Virus record (IMG/VR): IMGVR_UViG_3300047550_003830 | Span: 1 to 24,259 of that record | Reading direction: 5' to 3' (one strand) | DNA from: a virus | Length of the DNA stretch: 24,259 bases | Shown here: positions 22,501-24,259 of the stretch, one piece after another | Layout of the letters: each line of letters begins with the position of its first letter | How positions within the stretch are numbered: the stretch's first letter is position 1 | The notes under the pieces: model-generated | Told to the model about the DNA's origin: nothing | Database searches by the model: none | The model's input: only the letters and a program-made list of their open reading frames with translations | Made by a program: the position numbers and the translations under genes

Positions 22501-24259
22501 CTCAGGTCATCTAATTTATTCCAGACTTCTTGTGCTTCTTGTTGAGCTTGAATATTTGCTCTTTCTACTGCAGCAAAAATTGCTTTAAGCATTGCATCAT
22601 CATGACGAGATAGATTTAAAGTAAGTGCGCCGACTTTATTAATGTCTGCAAGAGCTTTAAAAATTTCTTCTTGAGTAAGCTTACCGTCTGTGTATTGTCT
22701 AACAAAATTGCTTACATAATCTTTACGAAGTTTACTAATTCTACCTTGTAAATCTTCAGCATCAGCTTTTAAAGCTCTAAATACTGATCTAATACTTTCT
22801 GTATTAAACTCATCTTCATCTAGAAATATATGCTCATTGGCTTCAGTAGAAAAATCTCCAGCTTTAATCCAAAGATTTATAATTCTTTGTGCATAGTAGA
22901 TATCATCATAGCTTACAGCAGCATTTGTTAGTAAAGCTTTTACTTCTTTTAATTGAGTTTTAGCAAAATCCGTAACATCTTCAAAAGCTTCTACATTTTG
23001 AGATCTAATTACTCGACCTTCTGCTTCATCAACTAAACGTTGTAAACTTTCTAAACGAGTTATGATTTTTCTATATTCAGTAGGATCTTCAGTAGATCGT
23101 AGAGCTTGACGTTGTTTAATAATTTCAGTATTGATTTTATCTAAACGCTTACGCTCTGCTCTTGCAAGTTTATCTGGAGCAGTGTCTATTAGATCATCTG
23201 TTTCAAAAGTATTTATTTTTGTTGCAGGATTAATTACTGTTGCTTGCGTATCTTGGACTATTGGATTAGTAGATACAAACTTTCTAAACCCTTCTATATC
23301 TTGTTTAGAACCTAAAAATAAATCAGAAAGATACTTATCAGTGTTTATTACTTTATTTGTAGGTAATTTAGATATAGCCTCATTAATCTGAGATTTCCAT
23401 TCTTTAGTATCATATTTAGCACCTCTTTCTTGTATTCTTTTTTCAAATTCTTTATCTGTAAGATTTATAACTTTATCAAAAGATTCAGCATTATTTCTTA
23501 ATAAATTAGTATTAGAAGTAAATAATGTTTTGTTTTCAGAAATAGCTCTTTGTTTTGCAACATCAAACATTTCTTGCATCATTTGATTATACTCATTATT
23601 CCAATTTTGAGTACCTCCATCTTTAACTTGATAAGTTGTTACATTATATTTATCAGCTATCTCTCTTACTTTATTATTTATTTCTGCAGCATAATCATCA
23701 TCTAAAGAAATAAATTTATTTTCTCCTTGATTTTTTAAAAAGCTTTTACCTATAGTAGGATGCCCAAATACAATTCTATCTGTTGGTAATATTACATTTG
23801 ACTTTATAGTATCAAGATATTGAGAGTATAGCCGTTGAGCTTGTTGTTTTTGTTCTGGAGTTATATCGTCATCATATAACTTTTCATTAAAGAATCTAGT
23901 AGCTAAATTTAATAAATTGCTTATAGGTGAATCTTCTGATAAATCTACTTGTTTATCTTTTGTTCTATCAAATAAATCAGTAATTAAAGTAGCTTTAGTG
24001 GGAGCTTTACTTGTTTTTTCACCTTTTAATGATAAAAGTTTTTTAAACAAAGCATTAGCAGCATTATTTAAATCATTTAATTCTTCCCCAGATGGTTTCT
24101 GACCTCTTAGATTTACAGCACTTGACTTCCATTTATTTACAATAGTTTTAGCCTCATCTTCTGTAAACTCCGTTTTTTTAGGTGTAATAAATCCAGCAGC
24201 TTCATATACAGCATTAGCTAATTCAGGATTAGAATCAAATAGTTCTGTTACACCTTCTG
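19587..24259 (-). CDS. Giant virion-type multidomain protein, partial
   Basis: At least 1556 codons, open past the right edge, so the N-terminus is missing. A TTG at 24050 is not its start: the frame continues in coding style up to 24259 (blocks NPELANAVYEAAGF and EFTEDEAKTIVNKW). In order: a helical region with ITPEQKQQAQRLYSQYLDT (about 23805-23865), a P-loop nucleotide-kinase-like module (about 23330-23780, Walker A GHPTIGKS), long charged coiled-coil regions, a conserved-looking block (LKGLGWNFFSAFSNIGFGVI, near 20900), and near the C-terminus a glycine-zipper hydrophobic segment (about 20107-20211) and a second hydrophobic helix (19914-19967). Glycine zippers and this size are typical of internal virion proteins ejected into the host. 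The NPELANAVYEA and TPEQKQQAQ blocks recur in large polyvalent proteins of Bacteroidota phages, as I recall. The packaging role is inference. Confidence 0.85.
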   Translation of the reverse strand, partial: EGVTELFDSNPELANAVYEAAGFITPKKTEFTEDEAKTIVNKWKSSAVNLRGQKPSGEELNDLNNAANALFKKLLSLKGEKTSKAPTKATLITDLFDRTKDKQVDLSEDSPISNLLNLATRFFNEKLYDDDITPEQKQQAQRLYSQYLDTIKSNVILPTDRIVFGHPTIGKSFLKNQGENKFISLDDDYAAEINNKVREIADKYNVTTYQVKDGGTQNWNNEYNQMMQEMFDVAKQRAISENKTLFTSNTNLLRNNAESFDKVINLTDKEFEKRIQERGAKYDTKEWKSQINEAISKLPTNKVINTDKYLSDLFLGSKQDIEGFRKFVSTNPIVQDTQATVINPATKINTFETDDLIDTAPDKLARAERKRLDKINTEIIKQRQALRSTEDPTEYRKIITRLESLQRLVDEAEGRVIRSQNVEAFEDVTDFAKTQLKEVKALLTNAAVSYDDIYYAQRIINLWIKAGDFSTEANEHIFLDEDEFNTESIRSVFRALKADAEDLQGRISKLRKDYVSNFVRQYTDGKLTQEEIFKALADINKVGALTLNLSRHDDAMLKAIFAAVERANIQAQQEAQEVWNKLDDLSKKFLKKAGGNFDILKQLTEDGRETGRAVHRFSSEFFEVRNRLLYEAFKQRDNKGDLKKDKTKVSAFFDWVNNNTISFDPRILFADSALEGGTMPDKFLYSRVKFDENSKAKHISDLKYHLGEKGYEYFIKRVEKKLEDFKIRREAIYDSMQLQPLSQTEKDALFEIWLKEHSPYWGMDMAENPASRVKERVNGKDIFYSPRGIREYVEQVPRKEIDGKPTKWYDKNFAKIEADEDLLNYHSFMMETLNSLRYMLPTHKQELLGVGVLPTIEKNLMDIFQEKGLMMGVIPFWDKMKQLQTTTDSATTVYSDIDPYTKNIEKNIQIQYIEDTENKVRDMVKVMSIEHQQRTGKPATELERREFKKQARDTLSKQKSWDVTKILKAYSLNVLAYKHKSFIEPQIKLAEQELKARKEIVTNKQGQPQFQDGELVTQEGLANLKSTFDFFMDSTFYGVGGRKVEGVTKTKLYTKAEETRKKELEELLKNEEDPATKEFIQAQIDSLGGFRTMSGVGDTALKYMTLKGLGWNFFSAFSNIGFGVISNLIQASDGRDYSMESLRKAYMLVTNSIGRNLSFNTWEGVNSNAVKIRTLMDKWDLLQTSNKEMFDMSQKSSMSKLKRFGPFSLQERSEYLNYAPIMVAVMMDKDKDGNPRFKATDPEGKTVTIWDAYDINTGKLKEGFTTEVDEIRMIQKIKRIIEMNHGDYNNALQVKQTISGRLLSQFRTWMFEGFANRFEKPGDSPDYALSYGLDEPYIRKGRYRSYTKGQLLTTGAAVGTMFLPGVGTALGAGIGYIAGGLTGMQTSENVISDTLFTLKQLARKLMFQNTEFEKKFSAVDAANMRKNMTELYLMLGLMGMALFLKALAGDDDDEEQMVTNFLLNQTIRLRTDIGFYTNPLEFEKLTKTAVPMAQVVQDVHRVVGDIGALFNDNIEDDVFESGTFKDQPKWLIHAGQLLPGSAQGIRLYRTGDKVMD
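23742..23765 (-). other. Walker A motif of a P-loop kinase-like module in the giant protein
   Basis: The eight codons read Gly-His-Pro-Thr-Ile-Gly-Lys-Ser on the minus strand, a GxxxxGK(S/T) loop, preceded by the strand DRIVF. Ten residues on comes FISLDDDY, like the acidic strand end of small kinases, then KTLFTSN (a second strand), and KVINLTDKEFEKRIQERG, a lid-like helix ending in Arg. This order resembles the gluconate/adenylate/deoxynucleotide kinase fold. The substrate is unknown. Confidence 0.6.

Noticed and set aside
24048-24050. TTG as the start codon of the giant minus-strand gene
   Set aside because: The reading frame is open and of coding character up to the window edge, so this is only the first alternative start codon in an incomplete gene.
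1-24259. tRNA, CRISPR array, integrase, insertion sequence or attachment site
   Set aside because: I looked for cloverleaf T-loops, regular repeat arrays, terminal inverted repeats and recombinase motifs and saw none; a computational scan would be needed to exclude weak cases.

Overview
The window looks like one contiguous piece of a lytic tailed double-stranded DNA phage with an AT-rich genome (roughly one third G+C by eye). It most likely infects a member of the Bacteroidota, and the gene content resembles crAss-like and related gut phages. Reasons: a long single-strand block of replication and recombination genes (family A DNA polymerase, UvsW/XPB-like helicase, DnaB-like helicase, Sak4-like ATPase, SSB, DnaG-like primase, RusA-like resolvase, RecE-like nuclease, uracil-DNA glycosylase, MazG) faces an enormous virion-type gene on the other strand, and translation starts are preceded by A-rich leaders instead of Shine-Dalgarno sites. 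The standard genetic code fits: TAA, TAG and TGA all end genes. The taxonomic assignment is inference from gene families; no capsid, portal or terminase gene is in the window.

Layout. 1-1907: very small proteins (one- and two-helix membrane peptides, a small lipoprotein, short basic proteins) around a radical SAM enzyme that matches spore photoproduct lyase in its catalytic residues. 1908-8166: replication genes in a tightly overlapping string (polymerase, DnaA-domain-IV-like DNA-binding protein, SF2 helicase, two unknowns, DnaB-like helicase, macro-domain protein, a small basic protein). 8215-10081: Sak4-like ATPase and two proteins with acidic, Trp-ended tails (the second is the SSB), the last two with long A-rich leaders; the set is closed by a strong terminator at 10099-10127. 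10133-16992: primase, a VWA-like metallopeptidase paired with a MoxR-like AAA ATPase, a 379-residue unknown, RusA-like resolvase, PD-(D/E)XK nuclease and an unknown, closed by a terminator at 16977-17006. 17074-19575: coiled-coil protein, divergent uracil-DNA glycosylase, HTH protein, MazG-like pyrophosphohydrolase and three unknowns, ending at a bidirectional terminator (19560-19588). 19587-24259, minus strand: a giant gene running off the right edge, probably a virion-packaged, ejected multidomain protein.

No integrase, tRNA, rRNA, CRISPR array, insertion sequence or direct-repeat cluster was seen. No stretch over 300 bases lacks a gene; the longest gap is 81 bases (16993-17073) and holds two terminator hairpins. 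Several starts were set downstream of the longest open frame (4320, 6042, 16357, 1744), and two genes below 60 codons were added at 1442 and 1623, plus a 26-residue membrane peptide at 9.

What stands out: a spore photoproduct lyase homologue with the full set of catalytic residues in a phage of a presumably non-sporulating host; a uracil-DNA glycosylase whose catalytic motif is rewritten (GTEPGPF in place of GQDPYH), including loss of the tyrosine that excludes thymine; a VWA-protease/MoxR pair inside the replication operon; a DnaG-like primase that has lost its zinc ligands and the TOPRIM glutamate; and a P-loop kinase-like module inside the giant virion-type protein.
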